A stretch of DNA of 64,000 nucleotides from Solilutibacter pythonis (GTDB taxonomy: Bacteria > Pseudomonadota > Gammaproteobacteria > Xanthomonadales > Xanthomonadaceae), in the NCBI RefSeq assembly GCF_003697345.1, contig NZ_RFLY01000006.1, positions 1 to 64,000 of the forward strand, written 5' to 3'. The first letter of the stretch is position 1; every line of letters starts with the position of its first letter. The notes under the pieces are model-generated. The model was given only the letters and a program-made list of their open reading frames with translations, was not told where the DNA came from and did not search any database. Below, piece after piece: positions 36,137 through 44,589 of this stretch. The translations under genes and the position numbers were made by a program.

Positions 36137-38329
36137 TCAGAGCCGCGCCACCTCATGCACCACTTGCAGGCGGCGGACGCGGCGGATGACCTCTTCCAGA
36201 TGGCGGACGTCGTGCACCTCGATACCGAAACGAATCAGTGAGACCGAGCCGTCGCGCTCCAGATAATCGACGCTGTCGATATTCGATTCCGCCTGCGCGA
36301 TCGCCGCCGCCACCTGCGCCAGCACGCCCGGGCGGTTGTCCACGTCCACTCGTAGGCTGGAAGCGTAATCGCCCGATACCTGGCGATCCCAGCCGATCTC
36401 CACCCAGCGTTCGGGCGCGCGCCGGTACTCGGCCAGGTTGGGGCAGGCCATGCGGTGCACCACGACGCCCTTGCCGGCGGCGTGGAAGCCCATGATGTCG
36501 TCGCCGGGGATCGGCTGACAGCACTGGGCGAAGCTGATCACGCCGCGCTCGGCGCCGGTGATCAGGATGCGGTCGCGGCCGAGCGCGGCCAGCGCTTCGT
36601 GCGGCTGGCCGCGGGTGGCGGGCTGGCCGTCGTCCTCGCCGGCCACCAGCCACTGCGCCACCAGCATCGGCATGCGGTTGCCGAGCGCGATGTCGGCCAG
36701 CAGCGCCTCCAGCCGCGGATAGCGCTGCTCGCCCAGGTATTTGTCGAGCCGGCCCTTCGGCAAACGCTCCAACCCGCTATCGTGGGATTCCAGCGCCGCC
36801 TCCAGCATGCGGTGGCCGAGATGCACCGCATCCTCGTGCTCGATCTGCTTCAACTGCTGGCGAATCGCGGTGCGCGCCTTGCCGGAGGCGACGAACTCCA
36901 GCCACTGCGGCTTGGGCGTGGAAGTCCGGGCGATGACGATCTCGATGGTCTGGCCGCTCGCCAGCTTGCTGCGCAGCGGCATCAACCGGCCGTCCACGCG
37001 CGCCGTCACCGCGTGATTGCCGACATCGGTATGCACCGCGTAGGCGAAATCCAGCGCGGTGGAATTGCGCGGCAACGAGAGGATGCGCCCCTTCGGCGTG
37101 AACACGTAGACCTCGTCGGGATAGAGATCGACCTTGACGTTTTCCAGAAATTCCAGCGAGGAGCCGGTCGCCTTCTGGCTTTCCATGAGCTCGGTGAGCC
37201 AACTACTGGCGCGGGTCAACGGGCTGGTCGCCTCGCCGCCTTGCTTGTAAGTCCAGTGCGCGGCGATGCCGCGTTCGGCCAGCAGATCCATTTCCTCGGT
37301 GCGGATCTGCACCTCGACCGGCGCGCCGTAAGGGCCGAACAGCACCGTGTGCAAGGACTGATAGCCGTTGGCCTTGGGGATGGCGATGAAATCGCGGAAA
37401 CGTCCATCCAGCGGTTTGAAGACCGAATGCACCACGCCCAGCGCGTGATAGCAATCGGCCACGCTCCCGACGATCACCCGGAAACCGAACACGTCCAGCA
37501 CCTGTTCCAGCGATTTCTGCTCGTCGCGCATCTTGCGGTAGATGCTCCACGGCGATTTCACCCGCCCCACCAGCCGGTGTCGCAACCCTTCCTTCGCCAG
37601 TTTCTGCGCCAGTTGCGCCTCGATCTGGATCATCGCCTCGCGCCGCACCACCGGCTGCTCGCGGATACGCTTGGCCAATGCGGCGTAGCGCCACGGATAG
37701 AGCGCCTTGAAACTCAGGTCCTGCAATTCGCCCTTGACCAGATTCATGCCCAGGCGCTGGGCGATCGGCGCGTAGATGTCCAGCGTTTCCCGCGCGATGC
37801 GGCGTCTCGCCTCGCCGCCCTGCGCGCCCAGCGTGCGCATGTTGTGCAGGCGGTCGGCCAGTTTGATGAGGATGACGCGGAGGTCGCGCGACATCGCCAG
37901 CATCATCTTGCGGAAGGATTCGGCGGCGGCCTCCTGGCGGTCGCGGAACTTCAGCTTGTCCAGCTTGGTGACGCCCTCGACCAGCTCGGCCACGGTCTCG
38001 CCGAACTCGGCGGCGATGGCGTCGCGCTTGAGCGGCGTGTCTTCGATGGTGTCGTGCAGGATCGCCGCGGCCAGCGCTTTGAAGTCCATCCGCTGCTCGG
38101 CCAGCACTTCGGCCACCGCCACCGGGTGGGTGATGTAGGGCTCGCCGGACTTGCGCGTCTGCCCGACGTGCGCGGCGGCCCCCACTTCCCAGGCGCGCAC
38201 CAGTTGGCGACGTTCGTCCTCGGGCAGATAGTGCGCGGCGGCCAGCAGCGACTGCACGTAGCCGGGTGGCAACGCGCCCTCGGACGTGGCCGACGCGGGC
38301 GCAGGCGGGCCGGAAACGGGTGATTTCAT
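36137..38329 (-). CDS. spoT: Bifunctional (p)ppGpp synthetase/hydrolase SpoT
   Basis: A 730-residue RelA/SpoT homologue. Order: HD hydrolase domain (HVGQTRKSGEPYITHPVAVA with HDTIED, about 55-160), synthetase domain (RVKSPWSIYRKMRDEQKSLEQVLDVFGFRVIV onward), TGS domain (VYVFTPKGRILSLPRNSTALDFAYAVHTDVG), a helical/zinc-finger region (FAQCCQPIPGDDIMGF) and a C-terminal ACT domain. HD residues are intact, so ppGpp hydrolysis is expected. It controls the stringent response. Downstream of rpoZ, which has its own terminator. Confidence 0.97.
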   Translation of the reverse strand: MKSPVSGPPAPASATSEGALPPGYVQSLLAAAHYLPEDERRQLVRAWEVGAAAHVGQTRKSGEPYITHPVAVAEVLAEQRMDFKALAAAILHDTIEDTPLKRDAIAAEFGETVAELVEGVTKLDKLKFRDRQEAAAESFRKMMLAMSRDLRVILIKLADRLHNMRTLGAQGGEARRRIARETLDIYAPIAQRLGMNLVKGELQDLSFKALYPWRYAALAKRIREQPVVRREAMIQIEAQLAQKLAKEGLRHRLVGRVKSPWSIYRKMRDEQKSLEQVLDVFGFRVIVGSVADCYHALGVVHSVFKPLDGRFRDFIAIPKANGYQSLHTVLFGPYGAPVEVQIRTEEMDLLAERGIAAHWTYKQGGEATSPLTRASSWLTELMESQKATGSSLEFLENVKVDLYPDEVYVFTPKGRILSLPRNSTALDFAYAVHTDVGNHAVTARVDGRLMPLRSKLASGQTIEIVIARTSTPKPQWLEFVASGKARTAIRQQLKQIEHEDAVHLGHRMLEAALESHDSGLERLPKGRLDKYLGEQRYPRLEALLADIALGNRMPMLVAQWLVAGEDDGQPATRGQPHEALAALGRDRILITGAERGVISFAQCCQPIPGDDIMGFHAAGKGVVVHRMACPNLAEYRRAPERWVEIGWDRQVSGDYASSLRVDVDNRPGVLAQVAAAIAQAESNIDSVDYLERDGSVSLIRFGIEVHDVRHLEEVIRRVRRLQVVHEVARL

Positions 38330-38456
38330 CCGGGCAGACTAAGCGTTGCGGGACGATTCGTGAAGTCCGCGCCCGGAAACCGGAAACAGCCGACGATCAG
38401 GCGCCCAAGGCGCCGTTTGCCGGGCGGCGCGCGCAAGGCCGCCGGCACTACCCCGC

Positions 38457-38488
38457 GAAAACGGCGAACCCCGCCGGAGCGGGGTTCG
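38457..38488 (-). terminator. Rho-independent terminator of rpoZ
   Basis: CGAACCCCGC (38465-38474) pairs with GCGGGGTTCG (38479-38488) around CGGA; on the - strand it is followed by CCGTTTTCGC. It lies about 26 bases after the rpoZ stop codon. Confidence 0.75.
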
Positions 38489-38514
38489 ATCGGTGCGACG
38501 CGAGGCGGGCGGGA

Positions 38515-38811
38515 TCAGTCCTCGCCCTTCATGTCGTCCTCGTCCTTGACCATCTCGGCGGCGGCCCATTCCAGCGCTTCGCGCTCCTTGCGCGCCTTCT
38601 CCGCCTTCTCGACCGCTTCGATGTAAGGCTCGTCGATGACGCGGTCGGCGATCTCGCGCAGCGCCAATACGGTCGGCTTGTCGTCGCCCTCGTTCTCCAA
38701 ACGCGGCTCGACGCCCTTGGCCAACTGGCGCGCGCGCTTGGCGGCCATCATGACCAGTTCGAAACGGTTATCGACGACTTCCAGGCAATCTTCTACGGTG
38801 ATGCGGGCCAT
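38515..38811 (-). CDS. rpoZ: RNA polymerase omega subunit
   Basis: A 98-residue omega subunit beginning [30 protein letters not shown], the conserved RNA polymerase-binding segment, followed by [12 protein letters not shown] and an acidic tail. It helps assemble RNA polymerase and, with DksA/beta', forms a ppGpp site; its gene is next to spoT as usual. The ATG at 38811 is the family start although the frame is open further upstream. Confidence 0.96.
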   Translation of the reverse strand: MARITVEDCLEVVDNRFELVMMAAKRARQLAKGVEPRLENEGDDKPTVLALREIADRVIDEPYIEAVEKAEKARKEREALEWAAAEMVKDEDDMKGED

Positions 38812-38856
38812 GTACTCTCCGCGGCCGGGGCCGGGCTGGTGTTTTTGGAACCGGGC

Positions 38857-38886
38857 ATGATAGGGGAAGCGGGACCGGAAACACAA
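38857..38886 (-). promoter_or_regulatory. Likely promoter of rpoZ
   Basis: On the - strand TTGTGT (38886-38881) and TATCAT (38862-38857) with an 18-base spacer, about 45 bases before the rpoZ start codon. Confidence 0.5.
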
Positions 38887-38901
38887 GCGCCCCTGGAATT
38901 G

Positions 38902-38945
38902 GCATTGCCTGAGACCCCCGTGGGAAATGAAAAAACAGGCAATGC
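38902..38945. repeat. 10-bp inverted repeat in the rpoZ upstream gap
   Basis: GCATTGCCTG (38902-38911) and CAGGCAATGC (38936-38945) are exact complements 24 bases apart. It lies within the 436-base gap 38812-39247, which is less GC-rich than its surroundings and otherwise holds the rpoZ promoter and no gene that I can support. Near its other end is a CCCGC-TTCG-GCGGG hairpin (- strand, about 39230-39244). Confidence 0.6.
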
Positions 38946-39247
38946 TTACAGACCGGAAACCAGGCGAGGCGCTTACCGGGGCCATGAGAAATAAAGACGA
39001 CGATCGACAGCTATCGTGTCTCGCCGCTCGATGCGGCGGCGGCCCTGGGGGCATCGTCGACAACGGCCATGCGGGCGTAATCCAGCGGCATCGTTACCGG
39101 CGTTCCAATATCGCCAAAGAAAATCGAACGGACGCGAGCTTATCGCCCGCATGACGTTGCGGATTGAGTGGTGGGCGCGCCGTGAGCTGCCATCCATAAA
39201 CAAAGCCCCCGGCCGCCGCCAGAGGCCGCCGCCCGCCGAAGCGGGCC

Positions 39248-39688
39248 TTATTGCGCAGCCTTTTGCTTGGCGGCCCGCCGCGCCTGCAAGAAGGCGGCGA
39301 CTACCGTGGTGACGGTGGTGCTCGCCACGATCCCCGCCACCCAGTCGTGGTCGTGAAGGGCCAGGACCGTCGCGCTCGCCAGCCCGCCCAGCGCAACCAT
39401 CAATGCAAAGACTTGCCCGAGCAATTGCGCACGCGCGGCGCCGTGATAGGCGGATGCTTGAATGCGCCTTGCGTGCTCGCCTTCGTCCTCCGCCATCTTC
39501 AAAATACGCTCCGCCGCGCCGGGGACAGCTTGCTCGAACTGGGCAAGGACCGCGGGAGGCGGCAGCGGCCCGGCCCAGGATGACTCCTGATAGGCCACTT
39601 GATGTTGTGCGGATTGCGCCTGTTGCGCCGCGGTCGCCGCCGGATTCGATTTCGCTGGCTTACCGCTCGGCTTGATGCCCTTGCGCAT
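39248..39688 (-). CDS. DUF2335-type membrane protein
   Basis: A 146-residue protein. The N-terminal half is Ala/Gln/Pro-rich; then PPPAVLAQFEQAVPGAAERILKMAEDEGEHARRIQ, the characteristic DUF2335 segment, is followed by two membrane helices (about 85-105 and 113-133) and a basic tail. The start at 39688 has AAGGAAAGG upstream. It overlaps the 3' end of a small ORF by 29 bases. DUF2335 proteins are common in accessory DNA and have no known function. It separates rpoZ from gmk, which are usually adjacent in relatives. Confidence 0.75.
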   Translation of the reverse strand: MRKGIKPSGKPAKSNPAATAAQQAQSAQHQVAYQESSWAGPLPPPAVLAQFEQAVPGAAERILKMAEDEGEHARRIQASAYHGAARAQLLGQVFALMVALGGLASATVLALHDHDWVAGIVASTTVTTVVAAFLQARRAAKQKAAQ

Positions 39689-39866
39689 TCCTTTCCTTGG
39701 ACATGGCCTCATCGAGCAGCTTTCCAACCCGCTCGAAGTTGTTGTGAATACGCGCTTCCACCGGCTGACGGCTCAAAAAAGGCTCCATCTGCCCGGTCGG
39801 GAACATGGCGAACGCGCTTCCGAGCCCGGCAAGAAAGGCATCCAAGGTGGCGGTGCGACGATTCAT
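39660..39866 (-). CDS. Small hypothetical protein paired with the DUF2335 gene
   Basis: A 68-residue protein (MNRRTATLDAFLAGLGSAF...RIHNNFERVGKLLDEAMSKERN) with an amphipathic C-terminal helix. It overlaps the start of the DUF2335 gene, suggesting translational coupling. No family recognised. The start is uncertain (39866 or 39890) and no good ribosome binding site is visible. It is supported mainly by its tight coupling to a plausible gene. The 179 bases between it and gmk hold nothing recognisable. Confidence 0.5.
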   Translation of the reverse strand: MNRRTATLDAFLAGLGSAFAMFPTGQMEPFLSRQPVEARIHNNFERVGKLLDEAMSKERNAQGHQAER

Positions 39867-40045
39867 GGCGCGGACACTACCAGATGCCATGCCAATGAGT
39901 GTTAACCCGCCAGGAGCGCCTCACTCCGGAATTTCGGGTGGGGCTCTCTTCTTGCTTCAAACCGGGACGCCGCCTGGCGCTTCCCCGCCACGTCGGCCAA
40001 TTTCCCCGCCTGCTCCATGCCATGCGGCAGCGCCAACCGGAGGAT

Positions 40046-40660
40046 TCAATCGCTCAACAGCGTGCCGATCAACCCGGCGTGGCGAGCCATCTGCGGCTCC
40101 CGGCGCAGACGGCTGGCGGCGAAGACCGCGACCATCTCGTTGACGGCGGTTTCGAAGTCGTCGTTGACGATCAGGTAGTCGTACTCACCGTAATGGCTCA
40201 TTTCCTCGCGCGCGGCGGCCAGGCGGCGCGTGATGGTCTCCTCGCTGTCCTGCGCGCGCTTGCGCATGCGCTCGTCCAGCGCGCGCCGCGACGGCGGCAG
40301 GATGAACACGCCGATCGCATCAGGCACTTTCCGCCGCACCTGGCGCGCGCCCTGCCAGTCGATCTCCAGCAGCACGTCGCGGCCGGCCGCCAACTGCGGC
40401 TCCACCGACTGCCGCGCGGTGCCTTTCCAGTCGCCATGCACGCTCGCGTACTCGAAGAAATCGCCGGCATCGATCATGCGCTGGAACTCCTCTGCGCTGA
40501 CGAAATGGTAGTGCTCGGCATGGCGCTCGCCCGGGCGCGGCGCGCGCGAGGTGAACGAGATCGACAGGGCGATGTTCGCATCGCGCGCCAGCACGGCGTT
40601 GACGATACTGGACTTGCCGGCGCCCGACGGCGCGGAAACGATGTAGAGGGTGCCGCGCAT
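40046..40660 (-). CDS. gmk: Guanylate kinase
   Basis: A 204-residue kinase converting GMP to GDP with ATP. P-loop SAPSGAGKSS is at the N-terminus; SFTSRAPRPGERHAEHYHFVS is the GMP-binding SxTTRxxRxGExxGxxYxF region, in which the usual glycine before the tyrosine is replaced here (HAEHYHF); DVLLEIDWQGARQVR contains the conserved DxDxQGA. Start 40660 (MRGTLYIVSAPSG) is preferred to 40678. Confidence 0.96.
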   Translation of the reverse strand: MRGTLYIVSAPSGAGKSSIVNAVLARDANIALSISFTSRAPRPGERHAEHYHFVSAEEFQRMIDAGDFFEYASVHGDWKGTARQSVEPQLAAGRDVLLEIDWQGARQVRRKVPDAIGVFILPPSRRALDERMRKRAQDSEETITRRLAAAREEMSHYGEYDYLIVNDDFETAVNEMVAVFAASRLRREPQMARHAGLIGTLLSD

Positions 40661-40711
40661 CCGCCGGTTCCTTGCCAAAGCGGGAATGCTAAACCAATCG
40701 CCGGCGCGGAC

Positions 40712-41575
40712 TCACTCGATGTTCTGCACCTGCTCGCGGATCTGGTCGATCAGCACCTTCAGTTCCACCGCCGCGTTGCTGGTGCGCACGTCCACCGATT
40801 TCGAGCCCAGCGTGTTGGCCTCGCGGTTGAATTCCTGCAACAGGAAATCCAGGCGGCGGCCGACCGGCTCGCGTTGCTTCAACACCCGCCGCGCCTCGGC
40901 GACGTGGCTGTCGAGGCGGTCGAGCTCTTCATCGACATCGAGCTTCTGCAACCACAGCACCAGTTCCTGCTCCAGCCGGCCCGGGTCGAGCTGACCGGCC
41001 ACCTCGCCCATCCGCGCCGCGAGTTTGGCCCGCTGGCCTTCGCGGATCATCGGTACCAGCGTGCGCACCTCCGCGGCGATCCGCGCCACGCCATCGACGC
41101 GCTCGGCGATGACCGCGCACAGCTTGGCGCCTTCGCGCTCGCGCGCGGCGACGAAATCGTCCAGCGCGGCATCGACCAGCGCCAGCGCCTCGGCGAACAG
41201 CGCATCCTGATCGACCGCCCGCGCCTGCAACAGGCCCGGCAGTTGCAGCAGGTTGGCGAGATCGACCCGCAACGCCGGCAGCGCGGCGTCGAGTTCCTGG
41301 GCGATGGCCGAAAGCCGTTCGACATAGCCGGGGTTGAGTTGCGGGGCGTCACCCTCGCCGGCGGACACCAGCCGTATCGCCACGTCGACCTTGCCGCGGT
41401 TGACGCGCTCGGCGATACGCTCGCGCAGCCGCGGCTCCAGCGCGCGCAGCTCCTCCGGCAACCGCATCGAGACATCGAGGAAGCGGTGATTGACCGCGCG
41501 CAGCTCGCAGGCGAGCCGGCCGGCGACACTCGTGCGCTCGACGCCGGCAAAGGCGGTCATGCTGCGGATGGACAT
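40712..41575 (-). CDS. yicC: YicC family endoribonuclease
   Basis: A 287-residue protein: MSIRSMTAFAGVER and LRAVNHRFLDVSMRLPEELRALEPRLRERI are the YicC N-terminal signature; the C-terminal DUF1732 part includes GRRLDFLLQEFNREANTLGSKS. The YicC family is reported to act as an endoribonuclease on RNA. Encoded upstream of gmk on the same strand and divergent from rph, the typical gammaproteobacterial order. Confidence 0.94.
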   Translation of the reverse strand: MSIRSMTAFAGVERTSVAGRLACELRAVNHRFLDVSMRLPEELRALEPRLRERIAERVNRGKVDVAIRLVSAGEGDAPQLNPGYVERLSAIAQELDAALPALRVDLANLLQLPGLLQARAVDQDALFAEALALVDAALDDFVAAREREGAKLCAVIAERVDGVARIAAEVRTLVPMIREGQRAKLAARMGEVAGQLDPGRLEQELVLWLQKLDVDEELDRLDSHVAEARRVLKQREPVGRRLDFLLQEFNREANTLGSKSVDVRTSNAAVELKVLIDQIREQVQNIE

Positions 41576-41643
41576 GGGCTGTTTCCAGAAGTGACGTGAA
41601 GGACGAATGGTAAACTCGCGCGCCATTTCACGAGGATTCCGCG

Positions 41644-42363
41644 ATGGAACGTCCCAGCGGCCGCGCTCCCGGCCAGATGCGCGAGGTCGCCATCGCGCGC
41701 GGCTTCACCCGCCACGCGGAAGGCTCGGTGCTGGTGTCCTTCGGCGACACCCGCGTGCTGTGCACGGCCAGCGTGGAGAACAAGGTGCCGGCCTTCCTGC
41801 GCGGCAAGGGCGAAGGTTGGCTGACCGCCGAATACGGCATGCTGCCGCGCGCCACCCACACCCGCGGCGACCGCGAGGCCGCGCGCGGCAAGCAAGGCGG
41901 GCGCACGCTGGAGATACAGCGCCTGATCGGCCGCGCGCTGCGTGCCTGCGTGGATCGCGCCGCGCTTGGCGAGCGCACTATCACGCTCGATTGCGACGTG
42001 CTGCAAGCCGACGGCGGCACCCGTACCGCGGCGATCACCGGCGCCTACGTGGCGCTGGCGGATGCGGTGAACGGCCTCCTCGCAAAGGGCCAGATACGCA
42101 AGAATCCGCTGCACGGCGCGGTGGCGGCGGTTTCGGTCGGGATATGGCGCGGCGTGCCGGTGCTGGATCTCGATTACGCCGAGGACAGCGACTGCGATAC
42201 CGACATGAACATCGTGATGAACGATGGCGGCGGCTTCATCGAATTGCAGGGCACCGCCGAGGGCCACGCCTTCCGCCGCGACGAGCTGGATGCGCTGCTC
42301 ACGCTCGGTGAGGCCGGCTGCGCCCGGTTGTTCGAGGCGCAGCGCGCGGCGCTGGCCGGGTGA
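41644..42363 (+). CDS. rph: Ribonuclease PH
   Basis: A 239-residue phosphorolytic 3'-5' exoribonuclease that trims tRNA 3' ends. [33 protein letters not shown] and the phosphate-binding [17 protein letters not shown] are diagnostic; [17 protein letters not shown] holds the conserved metal-binding aspartates. A CACGAGGATTCC ribosome-binding region precedes the ATG. The 148 bases to rdgB are GC-rich with no gene. Confidence 0.97.
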   Translation: MERPSGRAPGQMREVAIARGFTRHAEGSVLVSFGDTRVLCTASVENKVPAFLRGKGEGWLTAEYGMLPRATHTRGDREAARGKQGGRTLEIQRLIGRALRACVDRAALGERTITLDCDVLQADGGTRTAAITGAYVALADAVNGLLAKGQIRKNPLHGAVAAVSVGIWRGVPVLDLDYAEDSDCDTDMNIVMNDGGGFIELQGTAEGHAFRRDELDALLTLGEAGCARLFEAQRAALAG

Positions 42364-42511
42364 GCCGGCCCATCGCGGCGGCGCGCGGCGGCGAAGCGCG
42401 CGCACGGCATCGGCGCGCGCCGGGCTTCGATCCGCGCGCGGGCACCGGCCCGGTGGCCGGCATACTCCACGACTGGCGGGGCCACGGCCCGGCCCCGTTC
42501 GGAATCCACGC

Positions 42512-43114
42512 ATGAAGCTGGTACTCGCCTCCTCCAATCCGGGCAAGCTGGAAGAGCTCCGCCAACTGCTGGGCGATACCGGCATCCAGCTCCTCGCGCA
42601 ATCGCAATTCGGCGTCGAGGACGCCGATGAAACCGGCCCCGGCTTCATCGAGAACGCCCTTCTGAAAGCCCGCCACGCCGCCCGCGCCACCGGCCTGCCG
42701 GCGCTGGCCGACGATTCCGGCCTGTGCGTCGATGCGCTGGCCGGCGCGCCCGGGCTGTATTCGGCGCGTTATGCCGGCCGGCATGGCGACCACGCCGCCA
42801 ACATCGACAAGCTGCTGCACGAACTGCGCGAGGTGGCCGATGTAAACCGCACGGCGCGCTTCGTCGCCGTACTGGCCCTGGTGCGGCATGCCGACGACCC
42901 GCAGCCGCTGCTCGCCGAAGGTCTGTGGGAAGGCCGCATCCTGCACGCACGGCGGGGTGATGGCGGCTTCGGCTACGACCCGGTGTTCTTTTCGCCCGCG
43001 CACGGCATGAGCGCAGCGGAATTGCCGAGGGACGAGAAAAACCGCATCAGTCATCGCGGCAAGGCGCTGGCGCTGCTGCGCGGGCGGATCATCGGCCAAG
43101 GGCTTTTCCAATGA
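42512..43114 (+). CDS. rdgB: RdgB/HAM1 non-canonical purine NTP pyrophosphatase
   Basis: A 200-residue enzyme that hydrolyses dITP, ITP and XTP to monophosphates, sanitising the nucleotide pool. LVLASSNPGKLEEL is the substrate-binding N-terminus; ETGPGFIENALLKARHAA and ADDSGLCVDALAGAPGLYSARYAG contain the catalytic acidic residues; GDGGFGYDPVFF binds the base. Length is normal. It follows rph and its stop overlaps an ATG that opens no real gene, just before a cupin remnant. Confidence 0.96.
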   Translation: MKLVLASSNPGKLEELRQLLGDTGIQLLAQSQFGVEDADETGPGFIENALLKARHAARATGLPALADDSGLCVDALAGAPGLYSARYAGRHGDHAANIDKLLHELREVADVNRTARFVAVLALVRHADDPQPLLAEGLWEGRILHARRGDGGFGYDPVFFSPAHGMSAAELPRDEKNRISHRGKALALLRGRIIGQGLFQ

Positions 43115-43367
43115 GGACGGCCCGTGGCGCCGGCTTCACCTCGGCACACGCGGGAAACGCGCCCGCAGTGGGCACTTCGATGACGACGGGGAAGTCTCCC
43201 TGGCGCTGGATGGCGAACTGGACATGCATCCTCGCGAAGCCCGGCAGGCGCAAGTGACACGGCTTGGCGCGGGCGACATTTTCTTCGCTTCGGCCGGCGC
43301 CGGGCATGTCGCGCATCCGTCCGGCGAAGCGCGCATCCTGATGGCCGGGCACGAAGGCAGCGCCTGA
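43113..43367 (+). pseudogene. Cupin-domain gene remnant (no start codon)
   Basis: One frame reads 84 codons to a stop at 43365-43367 and contains a plausible cupin core: GHFDDDGEVSLALDGELDMH, TRLGAGDIFFASAGAGHVAHP, GEARILMAG, matching the two strands-with-His cupin motifs. No usable start codon with a ribosome binding site precedes it in frame, and the N-terminal strand is lacking or scrambled. The frame runs out of rdgB without a stop. I read it as a 5'-truncated or frameshifted cupin gene between rdgB and hemW. Confidence 0.6.
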
Positions 43368-43378
43368 ACCGGGTCGCC

Positions 43379-44530
43379 ATGCTCACGCCGCCGCCGCTTT
43401 CGCTCTACGTCCATTTGCCCTGGTGCGTGCGCAAATGCCCGTATTGCGATTTCAACTCCCACACGCCGAAGGGCGAGCCACCGTTCGCGGAATACGTCGA
43501 CGCGCTGATCCGCGACCTCGAACACGACCTGCCACTGGTCTGGGGCCGCACGGTGAACTCGGTATTCTTCGGCGGTGGCACGCCCAGTCTGTTCTCTCCG
43601 GCCTGCATCGACCGTTTCCTCCAAGCCGCCAGCGCCCGGCTGCGCCTCGCGCCGGGGCTGGAAATCACCCTCGAAACCAATCCCGGCACGGTCGAGCACG
43701 GGCCGTTCACCGGCTACCGCCAGGCCGGCGTCAACCGTCTGAGCTTCGGCGTACAGAGTTTCGATGACGGCTGCCTCTCGCGCCTCGGCCGCATCCATTC
43801 CTCGGGCGACGCCGAGCGCGCGGTGAAGGCCGCGCAGGATGCCGGCTTCGACAATATCAATCTCGATCTCATGTACGCCCTGCCCGGGCAGACGCTGACG
43901 ATGGCGGAAAGCGACGTCGCGCGCGCCATCGCCCTGCAACCGCAGCATCTCAGCCACTATCAACTGACCCTGGAGCCGAACACCCTGTTCGCCGCCAAGC
44001 CGCCGCCGGGCATCCCCGACGACGACCTGGGCTGGGACATGCAGGAACGCTGCCAGGCGCGCATGGCCGATGCCGGCTTCGCCCAGTACGAAGTCAGCGC
44101 CTACGCGCGGCCCGGCCGGCAGTGCGCGCACAACCTGAATTACTGGACCTTCGGCGATTACCTCGGCATCGGCGCCGGCGCTCACGGCAAGCTGACCCTG
44201 GGCGGCGAGCAACGCATCCTGCGGCGCTGGAAGCTGAAACACCCGGCCGCCTATCTCCAACACGCGGGCGGCGCCGGAGCGATCGGCGGCGACGAGGACA
44301 TCGGCCCCGAACGGCGTCCATTCGACTTCATGCTGAACGCGCTCCGGCTCAACGAAGGTTTCAGCCTCGACCTGTTCGAGGCGCGCACCGGCCTGCCCGT
44401 GGCGGCGATCCGCGCCGAGCTGGACACCGCCCTGGCACGCGGCTGGCTGGAAACGGATGGCCGCCGGCTGTCCCCAACCGAACTGGGGCGTCGCTTCACC
44501 AATGACGTGATCGGGCTTTTCCTGTATTAA
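43379..44530 (+). CDS. hemW: HemW, radical SAM heme chaperone-like protein
   Basis: A 383-residue radical SAM protein. YVHLPWCVRKCPYCDFNSH gives the CxxxCxxC iron-sulfur motif; SVFFGGGTPSLFSPACI and NRLSFGVQSFDDGCLSRLGRIHS are typical of HemW/HemN-like proteins. HemW proteins bind heme and insert it into respiratory enzymes; older annotations call them oxygen-independent coproporphyrinogen oxidase. Position after rdgB is the standard order. Confidence 0.94.
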   Translation: MLTPPPLSLYVHLPWCVRKCPYCDFNSHTPKGEPPFAEYVDALIRDLEHDLPLVWGRTVNSVFFGGGTPSLFSPACIDRFLQAASARLRLAPGLEITLETNPGTVEHGPFTGYRQAGVNRLSFGVQSFDDGCLSRLGRIHSSGDAERAVKAAQDAGFDNINLDLMYALPGQTLTMAESDVARAIALQPQHLSHYQLTLEPNTLFAAKPPPGIPDDDLGWDMQERCQARMADAGFAQYEVSAYARPGRQCAHNLNYWTFGDYLGIGAGAHGKLTLGGEQRILRRWKLKHPAAYLQHAGGAGAIGGDEDIGPERRPFDFMLNALRLNEGFSLDLFEARTGLPVAAIRAELDTALARGWLETDGRRLSPTELGRRFTNDVIGLFLY

Positions 44531-44589
44531 TAGCGCCCCAAGCGATAGTGACACCCGTCACATTTCTGCCGTTACGGGAATCGGGGACG

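Noticed and set aside
38927-39154. 75-codon + strand ORF in the rpoZ-DUF2335 gap
   Set aside because: No ribosome binding site, no recognisable motif, and the frame is short enough to occur by chance.
43111-43257. 48-codon ORF starting with ATGA overlap at the rdgB stop
   Set aside because: The translation is not protein-like, and the cupin core is in a different frame.
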